64,000 bases of DNA. It comes from Margaritifera margaritifera (lineage: Eukaryota; Mollusca; Bivalvia; Unionida; Margaritiferidae). The stretch is from positions 2,085,001-2,149,000 of the forward strand of contig JAQPZY010001692.1 of NCBI GenBank assembly GCA_029931535.1. Direction: 5' to 3'. This document shows, in pieces, positions 37,959 to 47,710 of the stretch (its first letter is position 1; each line of letters starts with the position of its first letter). Position numbers and translations under genes: made by a program. The notes beneath the pieces were generated by a model that had not been told where the DNA came from, ran no database searches, and saw only the letters and a list, made by a program, of their open reading frames with translations.

Positions 37959-38263
37959 GTTTGTTTAAACAAGACAAACAAACACCCCAACGGTCCTTTT
38001 TAGGTCCACCTAGATTTCTAGAAAAGAAATCAAATTGCCAACAAAAAATCAAGTAAAACTTAAAAATTTTACCCATTCCTTTTTGGTTTTTGTGTGTTAG
38101 AGTGAGTGCGTGCGTGCGTGCGTGTATCATCCATACTCTAAAATAAAAAAAAAAAATAACACAAAAACACTTACTTTTTTTCCATTCTGGTGTATTCTCA
38201 TTTTTTTTTTTTTTTTACAAAATAATTCACCATGAACACCACACTCCAAAAAAAGTTCATTGT
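37959..38263. other. Intergenic with simple repeats
   Basis: Besides the stem-loop it holds a GTGCGTGC repeat at 38104-38121 and long A and T runs at 38140-38216. Confidence 0.6.
37992..38030 (+). terminator. Histone-type 3' stem-loop, variant
   Basis: GGTCCTTTTTAGGTCC (37992-38007), one mismatch in the stem relative to a perfect hairpin, is followed by ACCTA and TCTAGAAAAGAAA. It lies 34 nt after the stop at 37958. The CCCAAC 5' flank matches the other copies. Confidence 0.75.
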
Positions 38264-38814
38264 TCACTGTCTGTCTCTCTTGTTCTTCTTGAATTTCTTC
38301 ACAGGATTCAAGGGTTCCTTTTCCTTTTCTTCATTCTCATTGTCTTCCAGCCATCTCACTTTCTTGCTTTTCTTACTTTTCTTGATGATATGTTCTTCTT
38401 CTTCTTCTTCTAGGTTTGAAGATCCTTCGGCTTCCTCCCTCTCTGGTAGATTTTCTTTTTCTTCTTCTTGTTCTTTCTGAGGGCACTCCGAAGACCAATG
38501 TCCTTTTCCTTTACAATAAAAACAAGTATCTTTCCTTTTATCTCTCTTTTCTTTTTTTTTTTTTGGTTTTGACGTTGTGGACATTCTGGAGCCCAATGTC
38601 CTTTCTCTTGACAGATATAACAAGTATCTTGACTTTTATCTCTCTTTTGGGTTTGACGTTGTGGACATTCTGGAGCCCGATGTCCTTTCTCTTGGCAGAT
38701 ATAACAAGTATCTTGACTTTTATCTCTCATTGTTGTTCCTCGGCTTAGATAATCCCAATAATAGGAAGCATAATGTCCTTTCTTGGGGCATCGACCTCTT
38801 CTTGACTCTTCCAT
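38264..38814 (-). pseudogene. CCHC zinc-knuckle protein with homopolymer frameshift
   Basis: Leftward gene from ATG 38814 (MEESRRGRCPKKGHY). After one degenerate knuckle it has two perfect CCHC knuckles (CYICQEKGH..PEC, C-X2-C-X4-H-X4-C) separated by RDKSQDT linkers, then a 13-T run (38552-38564) at which the frame is lost. The other frame continues with another partly degenerate knuckle (FYCKGKGHWSSEC) and an acidic then lysine-rich tail to a stop at 38264. CCHC knuckles bind single-stranded nucleic acid, as in retroviral nucleocapsid. It is not a standard Polinton gene. A TATA box (38872-38879) lies 58 nt upstream. The frameshift may be real, an assembly error or slippage. Confidence 0.7.
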
Positions 38815-38871
38815 CTTTACAGTTTGAAAGTTCAATCCCAAAGACTGATTCTGAAGGTAAGAAGGTCTCTC

Positions 38872-38879
38872 TATATATA
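38872..38879 (-). promoter_or_regulatory. TATA box of the zinc-knuckle gene
   Basis: TATATATA on the minus strand, 58 nt before the ATG at 38814. Confidence 0.6.
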
Positions 38880-38942
38880 CTCTCCTCTCTCTATGTATAT
38901 GTACCTGTGTGAAACTGAATCAGTTTCAAAGTAAACTTCAAG

Positions 38943-41900
38943 ATGAAAAGATCACGCCCAAACCATGAGAAACGAGAAGAACAAGAAGAAGAAACAAAGA
39001 GGCCACGGCGCCAAAGACATTCCGTGCCGCCTGAAACACCACTCGCTGAACTACTAGCTCAAGTCCATGCTAGTGATTTCGAAGAGGAGATGAGTGAGCC
39101 TGAAACAAAAACTTCTAACCCACCCAAAACAAAACCCACCACCACCAGAACCCCTGACCAAAAAAGACCTACAACCTTGGCTCCTCCTGAAAATTACTAT
39201 CGGATTCGAGAGACTCAAAAAATAACTTCTCGAAAATTTAAAACTACAGCCTACACTCACACGGTTCACTTCAACGACTTCAAGTCTGAAGTACCTCCCG
39301 AGAAAGCGGCGGCGTTCATTAGCGATTTGTGGGAATCTGTGTTACAGAACTTGAAACGCCAATGTGGAGCCAAAGAAGACGATCGATTGAGACTGTCCAT
39401 CCATCACGACAATTTGAAGAGTCCTGTTTGGATTGAGTTCAGCACCCCGGCAGAATTAACACCAGACAAAGTCATGTCCAAAATAGAACATGTTCAACAA
39501 TCTAATGACAAGTTTACCATCACGGATGGAAAGGCTACACTTTACATGACTCACGTTGCTCCTCCTCGAGGAAGTGGACGAAGTAGGAAACCGTTATTGG
39601 TGGACGATCTTCGCACTACCAAACGAAGTGTCGTCCAAATCGACAATACTCAAGACCAGATGTGCTTGGCTCGGGCTATTGTGGTGGGGCGCACGTATGC
39701 CAACAAGAACGAGAGTAAAGAATGGAAAAGAGCCTGGAAGAACATTCGACAATCCTACAGAGCCAAACAACGAAACGAAGCAGAACTCCTGTTGCAACAA
39801 CCAGGGATCCCTAAAGAGACCGTGTGTGGCATTTCTCAAATGCAACAACTTCAAGATGTTTTGGCTCCTCACTACACTTTGAAAGTTCACCCTTAAGAAG
39901 TGAAGAAGTGCGCGGAGATATGCTGTTTCGAGGCCCCGATTTCTCCGAAGGAAAAATACATTCATGTGTATTACCACCAAGAACATTTCGATACAATCAC
40001 CAGTATCACTGGATTTTTGCGATACTCTTACTACTGTGAGAAATGCAACCAAGGGTTTAACAGTCGAGAGCAACACATTCATTGCGGAGCAAGATGTCGG
40101 GGCTGTTTAGCGGACAAGCCATGCCTTCGTGAACAACACCACATCCATTGTGAGACGTGTCGACGTACTTTTGTCAGTTCCTCTTGCTACGAACAGCATC
40201 GCAAGACACAAGGTCACCAACAAAAATGTGCTTGCGACTTATTGAAATTGTGCTCCACGTGTGGACAGCAAATTTTTACCAACGACCCTAAGAGACACAT
40301 TTGTGCTGGAAAGAAAAAATGTTCTATTTGTCAGCAGATCGTGAATTATGATCATCAATGTTTTATTTAAAAGTTCGACAAGACAGAGAAGAAAGAATTA
40401 AAGAAGAACAAGAACCAAGTGGATTTCATCTTTTTTTATTTTGAATGCATGCAAGAAACAGGCATTCACATCTCTAATTTTTGCGTGGCTCATCGGGCTT
40501 GTGAGAAGTAAATTCAAGAATCGATTCACTTTCACTGTCCTCATTGTAGTCGGATTCCAGGAGGACGTGAAAAAATCTTTCGTGGGGCTAACACTCTGTC
40601 CGAGTTTGCTGAATGGATTTTAGACCCCACCACCCACGACAGTTGGAGCGAAGAAGACATTCAACATTACGGAGACTGTCATCGGTATGCGACCGTCATA
40701 GCTCACAATTTTTCGGGATACGATGGACAGTTTTTGTTAAATTATTATTTGCAACAAGGTACCGAACGCCCTGAAGTCACCATGAACGGAAAAAACTCAT
40801 CTACATGAAAGTAGGACAAGTGCAGTTCAAAGATTCTATGAGTTATTTGGCCATGCCTTTGAGTCGAATGCCAAAAACGTTTGGCATGACAGAAATGGTC
40901 AAAGGCTATTTTCCTCACTTCTTCAACACGGAAGCTAATCAACATGCCGTCCTACCTCATTTGCCTGACCTCCATGATTACGACCCCGACGGAATGCGCC
41001 CCGAACAGCGAGAAGCCTTTCACACTTGGTACCGCGCTCACCAGGCAGAACCGTTTGACTTTCAAGAAGAGATACTCAAGTATTGTCGATCCGATGTGGA
41101 CATTTTAAGGCGTTGTTGTGGAAAGTTTCGAGAGTTATTTCTCGATCACGGAGACGTCGATCCTTTGAAAGATACGTGCACCCTACCCAAAGCATGTTCC
41201 TTAGTCTACAGGCAAAATTTCATGCCCGAGAACAAACTAGCCATCATCGACTCCAACACGTCTCTCTTTGCCACAGTCGTCAATATTCGGCCAAAGCTTT
41301 ACGTTGGCTCCATTACTTGTGCCAAAAAGAAGATAAATGGATACAACATGCTAGAAACGGAGGAGGAGAAAAGAAGATTGGAGCTTATTCCGTGGATGGA
41401 TTTGATTTAGAAAACCCGCACACAGTGTACGAGTTTCAGGGTTGCTTGTTTCACGGATGCCCTACCTGTTATCCTGATCGAGATATAAAAAATCCTTTCA
41501 CGGGAGCTAGCATGGAACAGTTGTACGAACGCACTTACCAACGACGACTTCACTTAGAAAGTCAAGGATACAAAGTGGTAGAAATGTGGGAGCACGAGTA
41601 CGATCGACGTTTGAAAACCGATCCTGAATTTAAGAACATCACCGAAAGTTACGACGTGGCCGACATCGAACCTTTGGATCCGCGACACAGTTTATTTGGA
41701 GGACGAACCAATGCCACTCGCTTGCTGTACAACGTAGACGAATCCCAAGGAGAAGAAATCAATACATTGACGTGTGTTCGTTATATCCTTGGGTGTGTAA
41801 ATATGCTCGTTTTCCCACCGGTCACCCTGAAATTTTGACAGAACACATTGACGTGGAACACATTCGTCAATACGAAGGATTGATCAAATGTAAAGTCTTA

Positions 41901-43090
41901 CCTCCGACAAACTTGTACCATCCCATCTTACCTCACCATTGCCAAGGAAAACTGATGTTTCCTTTATGACGTACGTGTGCCGAAACGTGCAACCAAGATC
42001 ATCCCTGTCACCACACGAAGGAAGAACGGTCTGTGACAGGAACGTGGGTTAGCGCCGAATTGTTTCGAGCTCTGGATCGAGGATACCGTTTGTTGAAAGT
42101 GTACGAAATCTGGCACTTTCCAAACACATCACAATACCAAAAGGACGACGCCACGAATCACCCAGGCATTTTCTCGGGGTACGTCAACCAATTTTTAAAA
42201 CTGAAACAAGAAGCCAGTGGCTATCCTTCGTGGTGCAAGACTCCCGAAGACCAAGTCCGATTCAAGGAAGAGTACCGTGACATCGAAGGCATCACTTTGG
42301 AAGACGTCGAAAAGAACGAAGGAAAAAGATCGTTTGCCAAAGTCATGCTCAATTGTTTGTGGGGAAAAATGGCTCAACGACCCATGTTAACCAAGACCGA
42401 ATACGTAACCGATCCATATCGTTACTTTTAACTGGTGGACGACAAAAGTATACTAGTCAAACACGTCGAAATCTTCCGTGATGATTTGATCTTAGTCAAT
42501 TTCGATGAAGAACCCAAGTTTGTCAAACCTGACAAGTTTAGCAACGTAGTCATTGCCGCTTACGAGACCGCTCATGCTCGCTTGAAATTGTACGACGAAG
42601 TTTTAGAAGTCTTGGGAGATCGTGTCCTGTACTTTGACACCGACAGTTGTATGTACATCCATCGCCCCGGTTGCCCACACCCTACCATCCAAGGAGATCG
42701 TTTAGTAGCCTTGACAGACGAGCACCCTCAAGACACCATCCTGAGTTTTGCCAGCGGTGGCCCTAAAAATTACTGCTACCGATACCGAGACCCGCAAGGA
42801 CAACTTCACACCCAATCTAAAGTCAAAGGATTAACCCTCAACTATCGAACCAGCCAAGTGGTTAACTTTGAGGTTTTAAAAATGCTTTGCTGTCTGGACA
42901 AGTGGAAGACTTTCGAGTGCACACGTTAGAACCTCACAAGATCGTACGGTTACCTAATCACCAAATTGTCACTCGTCCTTTACAAAAAGTGTACCAAATC
43001 GTGTACCAGAAGCGAGTGAGACTTCCAGATCACACCACTTTGCCTTACGGACACGCCGATCTGCAGTATAAAAAAAAAGGAATACCTTGA
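38943..43090 (+). pseudogene. POLB: Protein-primed family B DNA polymerase, heavily broken
   Basis: Spans about 1,380 codons, normal for Polinton POLB, starting at ATG 38943 (MKRSRPNHEK). Parts: charged N-terminus, N-terminal domain, Cys/His-rich zinc region (40030-40360), exonuclease motifs (exo I near 40437, exo II near 40690-40720, YCRSDVDIL exo III near 41083), palm motif A DVCSLYP (41769), motif B region NCLWGKMAQ (42351), motif C DTDS (42636-42647). Breaks: in-frame stops at 39894 (TAA), 40368 (TAA), 40509 (TAA), 41967 (TGA), 42429 (TAA); frameshifts near 40790-40806, 41250-41285, 41765 and 42880. The first exo I aspartate is Tyr (TAT at 40437). It cannot make a full polymerase; the element would need one in trans. 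Confidence 0.93.
43067..43074 (+). promoter_or_regulatory. TATA-like box of BIR gene 1
   Basis: TATAAAAA, 51 nt before the ATG at 43118, inside the polymerase 3' end. Confidence 0.5.
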
Positions 43091-43117
43091 ACAGAAAAAC
43101 CAACACCAAGATTGACG

Positions 43118-43498
43118 ATGACTTCAACAACACCGTGTGATGAACCCACTACTACAGACCTCAAGTTGAAAGAATACAAATTTCCTGTGGCCTTGCCTGA
43201 CTATTGTGAGTGTGCCAGTCGCTTGAACACGTTCAAAAAATGGCCTAAATGGCATGGATTACCTACTCCCAGTTCTTTAGCCAGAGCAGGATTTGTCTAC
43301 TTTGGAGAGGGAAACAAAGTGAAATGTTTCAGTTGTGGTGTAACCATTTACATGAACCCTAAAAGTTCAGCTATCCTGGAACATGTCAGATGGGGTCCAA
43401 ACTGTGCTTACCTTTCTTTGGCGTTTCCACCGATTACATTACAGTACTTTTCGGATGGTACAGTCGACAGGTATAAAAAGGACCCCTTCCAAGCCTAA
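43118..43498 (+). CDS. BIR-domain protein 1 (IAP-like)
   Basis: 126 codons. One baculoviral-IAP-repeat domain covers about residues 33-100: SRLNTFKKW opening, LARAGFVYFGEG, zinc ligands C70 and C73 (CFSCG), H89 (EHVRW) and C96. The family binds caspases or IAP antagonists and blocks apoptosis in baculoviruses and entomopoxviruses; role here is inferred. No RING or second BIR is present, so it is a BIR-only protein. Spacing between the second Cys and His is 15, one short of the usual 16. It sits between polymerase and a second BIR gene, probably by tandem duplication. Start is the first ATG after a TATA-like box. Confidence 0.88.
   Translation: MTSTTPCDEPTTTDLKLKEYKFPVALPDYCECASRLNTFKKWPKWHGLPTPSSLARAGFVYFGEGNKVKCFSCGVTIYMNPKSSAILEHVRWGPNCAYLSLAFPPITLQYFSDGTVDRYKKDPFQA
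43472..43479 (+). promoter_or_regulatory. TATA box of BIR gene 2
   Basis: TATAAAAA-type (GTATAAAAAG), 71 nt before the ATG at 43550. The leader ends in an A-tract (AAAAAAAAAGATG). Confidence 0.6.
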
Positions 43499-43549
43499 CC
43501 ATTCATTCTGACTTTCAACGTTGACCGAGCAAGAAGAAGAAAAAAAAAG

Positions 43550-44155
43550 ATGAGTAATTTTGTCATCCTCCCACCACAGATGAATAAGAATACTCATGCC
43601 ACCCACCCACCAAGGGAGAAATCTAGTGTGAACTCCAAGTACTATCACGACTTGGAGTGCGATGCAGTGCCATGCGACGAGATGGATTCCGTACGCTTTG
43701 GCATCAGCGATTCACACGATCAGACGGATTCCGTACGCTTGGACATCGTCGATGCAGCACGTGTGCCTCACCGTCCCTCTAGAGATGCAGGACGACCTTT
43801 TTTCTTTATTGGGAAGAATGCTAAACGTCCCTGTGAATGTCATAAAGAATTGACGATACCTGTGGCTTTGCCTGGTTATTCCAAGTATGAAAGTCGACTC
43901 CAGACGTTCCAAGACAAGTGGCCTCAATATCTACTACAATCAACTACTGACAAAGCTTTAGCCAGATCTGGATTTATCTACTTGGGAGAAGGAGATAAAG
44001 TTCAGTGTTTCAGTTGCGGTGTGAGACTTCACCAATGGGAGCCTACCGACTCAGCTTACATTGAACATGCCAGATGGTCTCCGCACTGTCAGTTCTTACC
44101 TTTAGTGGCCTTAGAAGAGTACGGGTACGATGAGCCAGATGCCAAGAAGAAGTAA
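43550..44155 (+). CDS. BIR-domain protein 2 (IAP-like)
   Basis: 201 residues. The ~100-residue N-terminal extension is new relative to BIR protein 1 and contains a duplicated DSVR.(G/D)I segment (43685-43750, also repeated in DNA). The BIR domain (about 110-185) is canonical: ESRLQTF, LARSGFIYLGEGDKV, CFSCG...EHARWSPHC, exactly C-X2-C-X16-H-X6-C. Likely an apoptosis inhibitor; no RING, so not an E3 by itself. BIR domains of the two proteins share VALP.Y....SRL.TF, so they are paralogues. It ends four bases before the preferred ATG of the next gene. Confidence 0.9.
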   Translation: MSNFVILPPQMNKNTHATHPPREKSSVNSKYYHDLECDAVPCDEMDSVRFGISDSHDQTDSVRLDIVDAARVPHRPSRDAGRPFFFIGKNAKRPCECHKELTIPVALPGYSKYESRLQTFQDKWPQYLLQSTTDKALARSGFIYLGEGDKVQCFSCGVRLHQWEPTDSAYIEHARWSPHCQFLPLVALEEYGYDEPDAKKK

Positions 44156-44159
44156 CAAC

Positions 44160-45113
44160 ATGTCGGAGGATACTTTACAAGAATACATTTGTGGTTTACC
44201 TTTGGAGCTGCGAGAACACAATTACCAGTATTTACCTAGTTTAGAAGACCGCATTCGTGGTTTACCTTTGGAGTTGCGAGAACGCATTTACAAAGAGTTG
44301 GTCCAGATACAAGTGAAACGTAAAGAACAGTTACATCCTTTACGACATACATGTTTTAACCATTGGTATCTGAATGTTATAAAAATACTGATTAGTACCA
44401 AGATATTCAAATGGTCAGACATTGATCAACGACTACCTGCCTCCTGTAAGAGTTTGGAGGGCACCACCTACAATGTGGCAGTGATCCATAGAATTCGATG
44501 GAACGAAGTGAAGGAAACAACCAACAGACAAGAATACCAAAAACGTTTACTAGAAGTGTCACCTCAAGACGAAACGTCTTTACGTCGACTGACGTTGTGT
44601 AATACGGTTCTTCTCACTGATCATCTTAGATATCCTTTACCCACCGATTCCGTTTGGCCAAAGTGTGAGTATTTTGTCACCAAGAAGACTAGTTTAGAAG
44701 AGCGCATTCGTGACTTGCCTTCGAAGTTGCGAGTACGCATTTACAAAGAGTTGGTCCAGATCCAAGTGAAACGCAAACTCAAAGTCATTCCTCGATTTTT
44801 AAACTATTGCTACTTCCACCGTATCAGAAGTCTGATTCTGGAGAGAAACTATCACCGCTATCGTGAAGAACACAAAAGAGAGTTACTTCTTTCCAAGTCG
44901 GAAACTTTACCAGAACACATTCGTGGTTTGCCTTTGGAGGTGCTACAACGCATTTACCGAGAGTTTGTCAAAATACAAGTGAAACGCAAACTCAAAGTTA
45001 TTTCTCGATTTTTAAGGTATGCTAACTTCCAAACTGTCAGAAGAAAGATTCTGGAGAAAACCTTTCATTGTAGAATCCCGGGAATAGTTTATCACAAAAG
45101 AACCTGGATATAA
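44160..45113 (+). CDS. Repeat protein with F-box-like LPLELR modules
   Basis: 317 residues from ATG 44160; in-frame ATGs at 44130 and 44139 overlap the BIR gene, so 44160 is preferred. Four modules of the form (I/R)GLPLELRERIY occur near residues 10, 33, 183 and 248; three are followed by KELVQIQVKRK and two by a basic helix (LKVI.RFL.Y..F..(I/V)R). The modules resemble F-box or F-box-like helices that recruit SKP1 in cullin ubiquitin ligases; this is a pattern resemblance only. Two modules lie at the N-terminus and two at the C-terminus around a unique middle. Its position after the BIR pair suggests a host-modulation cassette. Confidence 0.65.
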   Translation: MSEDTLQEYICGLPLELREHNYQYLPSLEDRIRGLPLELRERIYKELVQIQVKRKEQLHPLRHTCFNHWYLNVIKILISTKIFKWSDIDQRLPASCKSLEGTTYNVAVIHRIRWNEVKETTNRQEYQKRLLEVSPQDETSLRRLTLCNTVLLTDHLRYPLPTDSVWPKCEYFVTKKTSLEERIRDLPSKLRVRIYKELVQIQVKRKLKVIPRFLNYCYFHRIRSLILERNYHRYREEHKRELLLSKSETLPEHIRGLPLEVLQRIYREFVKIQVKRKLKVISRFLRYANFQTVRRKILEKTFHCRIPGIVYHKRTWI

Positions 45114-45115
45114 AA
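45107..45115 (+). promoter_or_regulatory. TATA box of the 45.17-kb gene
   Basis: GATATAAAAA, ~55 nt before ATG 45168; another CTATAAAAT lies at 45153-45161. Confidence 0.5.
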
Positions 45116-45167
45116 ACCCACCACCAAAGATACCCACCTTAGGAATCTCACCCTATAAAATCTCACC

Positions 45168-45479
45168 ATGCCTGATCTGTGGTCTTCACTTGTGAAACGT
45201 ATTCCGCGGAAGGAAGTCAACGATCGTGTTCAGACCATAGAGGATTATAAAGACTTGATACAAGAACTGTTTCCATTGAATTTTGGACGCTATGCAGTGT
45301 GTGTCTTAGTGACTACCTGTCTTGGATTTCGTTTTCCAGGACATTCGTTGTGGAGTATTTTTGAGGAACAGTGTTTGCCTTGGATTATTTTGGAGGACCC
45401 GTGGTTGTTTTGGACTATTTTGATGAACCATCAAAAACAACATGACCATTCATGCACCACCCTTAGTAGAGGATTATAA
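45168..45479 (+). CDS. Hypothetical protein, possibly interrupted
   Basis: 103 residues from ATG 45168, opening MPDLWSSLVKRIPRKE and containing IEDYKDLIQELF, a hydrophobic stretch (YAVCVLVTTCLGF) and Trp/Ile-rich repeats (W.I..E..LPW.I). The same frame after the stop at 45477 reads convincing amphipathic sequence (FNWKDVRDWRGLDFHAWLQ) to a stop near 45712, so the gene may be cut by a nonsense mutation. An overlapping frame (45442-46047) is also open and carries another EDYKDLI copy. Which frame is coding here is undecided. No family recognised. Confidence 0.45.
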   Translation: MPDLWSSLVKRIPRKEVNDRVQTIEDYKDLIQELFPLNFGRYAVCVLVTTCLGFRFPGHSLWSIFEEQCLPWIILEDPWLFWTILMNHQKQHDHSCTTLSRGL

Positions 45480-45753
45480 AGACTTGATTTTATCAGTACA
45501 CGAAAGACAAATTGTACTCAAAGTGTTGAGAGTGGTGAAGAAGACATTCGTCACACTTTATCTACCTTTCATCCATTTCAAGAAGTGTGCATTGCTAGTG
45601 AGTTACACCAACAACTTTTCAATTGGAAAGATGTACGTGACTGGAGAGGTCTTGATTTCCATGCTTGGCTACAAGAAGTGGTTCAATTTGCCAAAGATCT
45701 GGCATGCTACTAAGTGTCCAAAAGTTAAACGGGAACCTAAGTCACACAAAAAA

Positions 45754-46047
45754 ATGACCTTAGAAACCATCCTGGAAGAACCTGACACAGCAGAGAAAGA
45801 CCACACCGTCGTTGTCGTCCACATGGAAACACCACAAGAACACACCCCCTCCTTACCGTCAGAGACATTTCATTTTTCCAAAACAAAGACGACCAGAAGA
45901 TTGCCAGTGCCTGGGCCTTCCATTCCTAGGACACCAAAATGTTGTACATTAACTTGTTTATACAGAACTTTCATTCTTTTAGTGGTAGCCTTAATCTTGT
46001 ACCTCACCATTTTTGCCGTTTGCATTTTTGTCCTTCATGACTTGTAA
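45754..46047 (+). CDS. C-terminal-anchored membrane protein
   Basis: 97 residues from ATG 45754, which follows an A7 tract (ACAAAAAAATGACC) like other starts in this element; the frame is open upstream to 45442. An acidic/Pro-Thr-rich N-terminal part ends in a basic RTPKCCTLTCLYR and a strong hydrophobic helix (FILLVVALILYLTIFAVCIFV) near the C-terminus, so it is probably tail-anchored or single-pass. Function unknown. Confidence 0.5.
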   Translation: MTLETILEEPDTAEKDHTVVVVHMETPQEHTPSLPSETFHFSKTKTTRRLPVPGPSIPRTPKCCTLTCLYRTFILLVVALILYLTIFAVCIFVLHDL

Positions 46048-46133
46048 AAAAATATGTTTGTTTGTTGTGTTGGTTTGTTTTTACAAAAAAAAATAAAAAA
46101 ATAAAAATAAAAAAAATAAACGTGTATGAAACG

Positions 46134-46139
46134 TATAAA
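46134..46139 (+). promoter_or_regulatory. TATA box of the ATPase gene
   Basis: GTATAAAA at 46133-46140 sits directly before the ATG at 46140, so transcription would begin after it and the next in-frame ATG (46188) is the likely start. Confidence 0.6.
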
Positions 46140-46187
46140 ATGTCTTGGGTCTTTTGTCTTCTTCTCAAAAATCTTCTTACCTCAGTC

Positions 46188-46931
46188 ATGGCTACATCTT
46201 CTTCTTCTGCCTCGTCTACCTCTACTTCCTCTGCTGTGGTCAAAGTGATTGACGAAAAGTTAGATCGTCCCAGTTGGGACGCTTTGTATCTGCGCCATCC
46301 TTTTAACATGTTGATTGCTGGACCCAGTGGTTCAGGCAAAACCGAATTTGTCAAACGTTTGATCGAACATAAATCTCATTTGTTCGATCGTCCACCTCAA
46401 CGCATCGTGTGGTGTTACAAAGAGTGGCAACCGTCTTACACGTTATTGAAAGAAAGTCAAGGAGAAGCCATTTCGTTTGTAGAAGGCATCCCTCGCGAAG
46501 ACGATGGGATCGTGTCTGACGTGAGTCAAACACATCTAGTCATCTTCGACGACATTTTAGGAGAAGACGAAGAAGAAATTAAACTTTGGTTTACACGAAA
46601 AGGACACCATCGAAATGCTAGTATTGTATACATTACTCAAAATTTATTTCAACAAAGTAAAGCCCATCGTACCATCAGTCTCAATGCTCATTACGTGGTC
46701 TTGTTTAAAAGCCCCAGAGACAAATCTCAAGTGCAAGTGTTAGCCAAACAGTTAGGTACTCCTTGGTTGAATTATGCGTACGACGATGCCACTCAAACAC
46801 CTCATCCGTATTTACTCATCGACTTAAATCCCACCACTCCCGACTATTTGAGATTTCGTGCTCAATTGTTTCACCACTGGTGCCAAGAAGGAGGTCCTGT
46901 CATTTACACGTCCCCTTCGGCCACTCTCTGA
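46188..46931 (+). CDS. ATP: Genome-packaging ATPase (FtsK/HerA, A32-like)
   Basis: 247 residues from ATG 46188 (MATSSSSAS). Walker A GPSGSGKT at residues 45-52, Walker B HLVIFDDIL, and a sensor-like SIVYITQNLF. This ATPase pumps DNA into preformed capsids in adenovirus-like, Polinton and nucleocytoplasmic viruses. Length is normal for Polinton ATPases (~230-260). The frame is intact; an upstream ATG at 46140 is in frame but lies at the TATA box. Confidence 0.93.
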   Translation: MATSSSSASSTSTSSAVVKVIDEKLDRPSWDALYLRHPFNMLIAGPSGSGKTEFVKRLIEHKSHLFDRPPQRIVWCYKEWQPSYTLLKESQGEAISFVEGIPREDDGIVSDVSQTHLVIFDDILGEDEEEIKLWFTRKGHHRNASIVYITQNLFQQSKAHRTISLNAHYVVLFKSPRDKSQVQVLAKQLGTPWLNYAYDDATQTPHPYLLIDLNPTTPDYLRFRAQLFHHWCQEGGPVIYTSPSATL

Positions 46932-46943
46932 AGAAAAAAAACC

Positions 46944-46951
46944 TATAAAAA
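46944..46951 (+). promoter_or_regulatory. TATA box of the first pX-like gene
   Basis: TATAAAAA-type, 37-44 nt before ATG 46988, following the ATPase stop and an A-tract. Confidence 0.6.
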
Positions 46952-46987
46952 CATCTACCGCGTCATTTCTGTCTCACAGTCTTCGAG

Positions 46988-47710
46988 ATGACTTCCTTTC
47001 AATCTCATCCTTCGGCTAAATTGATTCGTGCCTTGTATGGCATCAGTCGCGAAAAAAATGCACAAGTCCGTGCTCATTTGTTAGAAGCTAGTCTTAAAGA
47101 AGTGATACGATGGTTTACTTTGACAGCACGTCAATTACTGCAAGGCATCATTCACATCCCTCATCAAACTCAACGTTTTTTTTAAAAACATAAAGGGGCA
47201 TTGTCACAACTAGCTAATCCTAGAATCGATCCACGCACTAAAAAACAAATTATTTTAACCCCTGGAGGAAGCGGTTCTTTAGGAGGGGTTATGATTCGTT
47301 CTCTTTTGAAATGGGATCCTAATGCCCAAGCCAAAAAACCCAAAACACCAAAAAAGAAGAAAAGTCCCAAAAAGAAAGCCACAAAAAAGAAAAGCCCTAA
47401 AAAGAAGAAAGCCCCCCCCCCCCCAAAAAAAAGAAAAGTTCTGCCAAGAGCCAAGAAGAAAAAAACACCCACCACTACAAGGAGCCGCAAGAGAGGTACT
47501 GCTGCCAGGACGCAAACGTACGCCCGCAAAACACCACCACCACAACCAGCAGTGACGAGGTCTCCTTTTGCGTCCACATCATCTTTGTGTTCTTCACCAC
47601 CCTTCACGATGATGCCTGCCAAACCAGACTTAAGACAAGTGTTTCCTAATTTGATGCAAAAATGGAAACCTATTTCGAAAGCCACCACTTCGGCGTGTTA
47701 CAAAGTTTAG
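46988..47710 (+). pseudogene. pX-like basic core protein, copy 1, with stop
   Basis: From ATG 46988 the frame runs to a TAA at 47183 and continues in the same frame to 47710. The first part (ALYGISREKNAQVRAHLLEA) and the part after the stop (KHKGALSQLANP, then LTPGGSGSLGGV) align in order with the neighbour gene at 47883, so the stop is a nonsense mutation. The C-terminal half is extremely Lys-rich (KKKSPKKK-type repeats, PPPP, RSRKR), like a DNA-condensing core protein of adenovirus type. A poly-C/A tract (47411-47430) is a slippage risk. Probably virion core or capsid-cement related (inference). Confidence 0.65.

Noticed and set aside
47182..47688. Long minus-strand open frame opposite the Lys-rich pX-like gene
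   Set aside because: A Phe/Gly-rich shadow of AAG/AAA codons on the plus strand; the plus strand has conserved family motifs.
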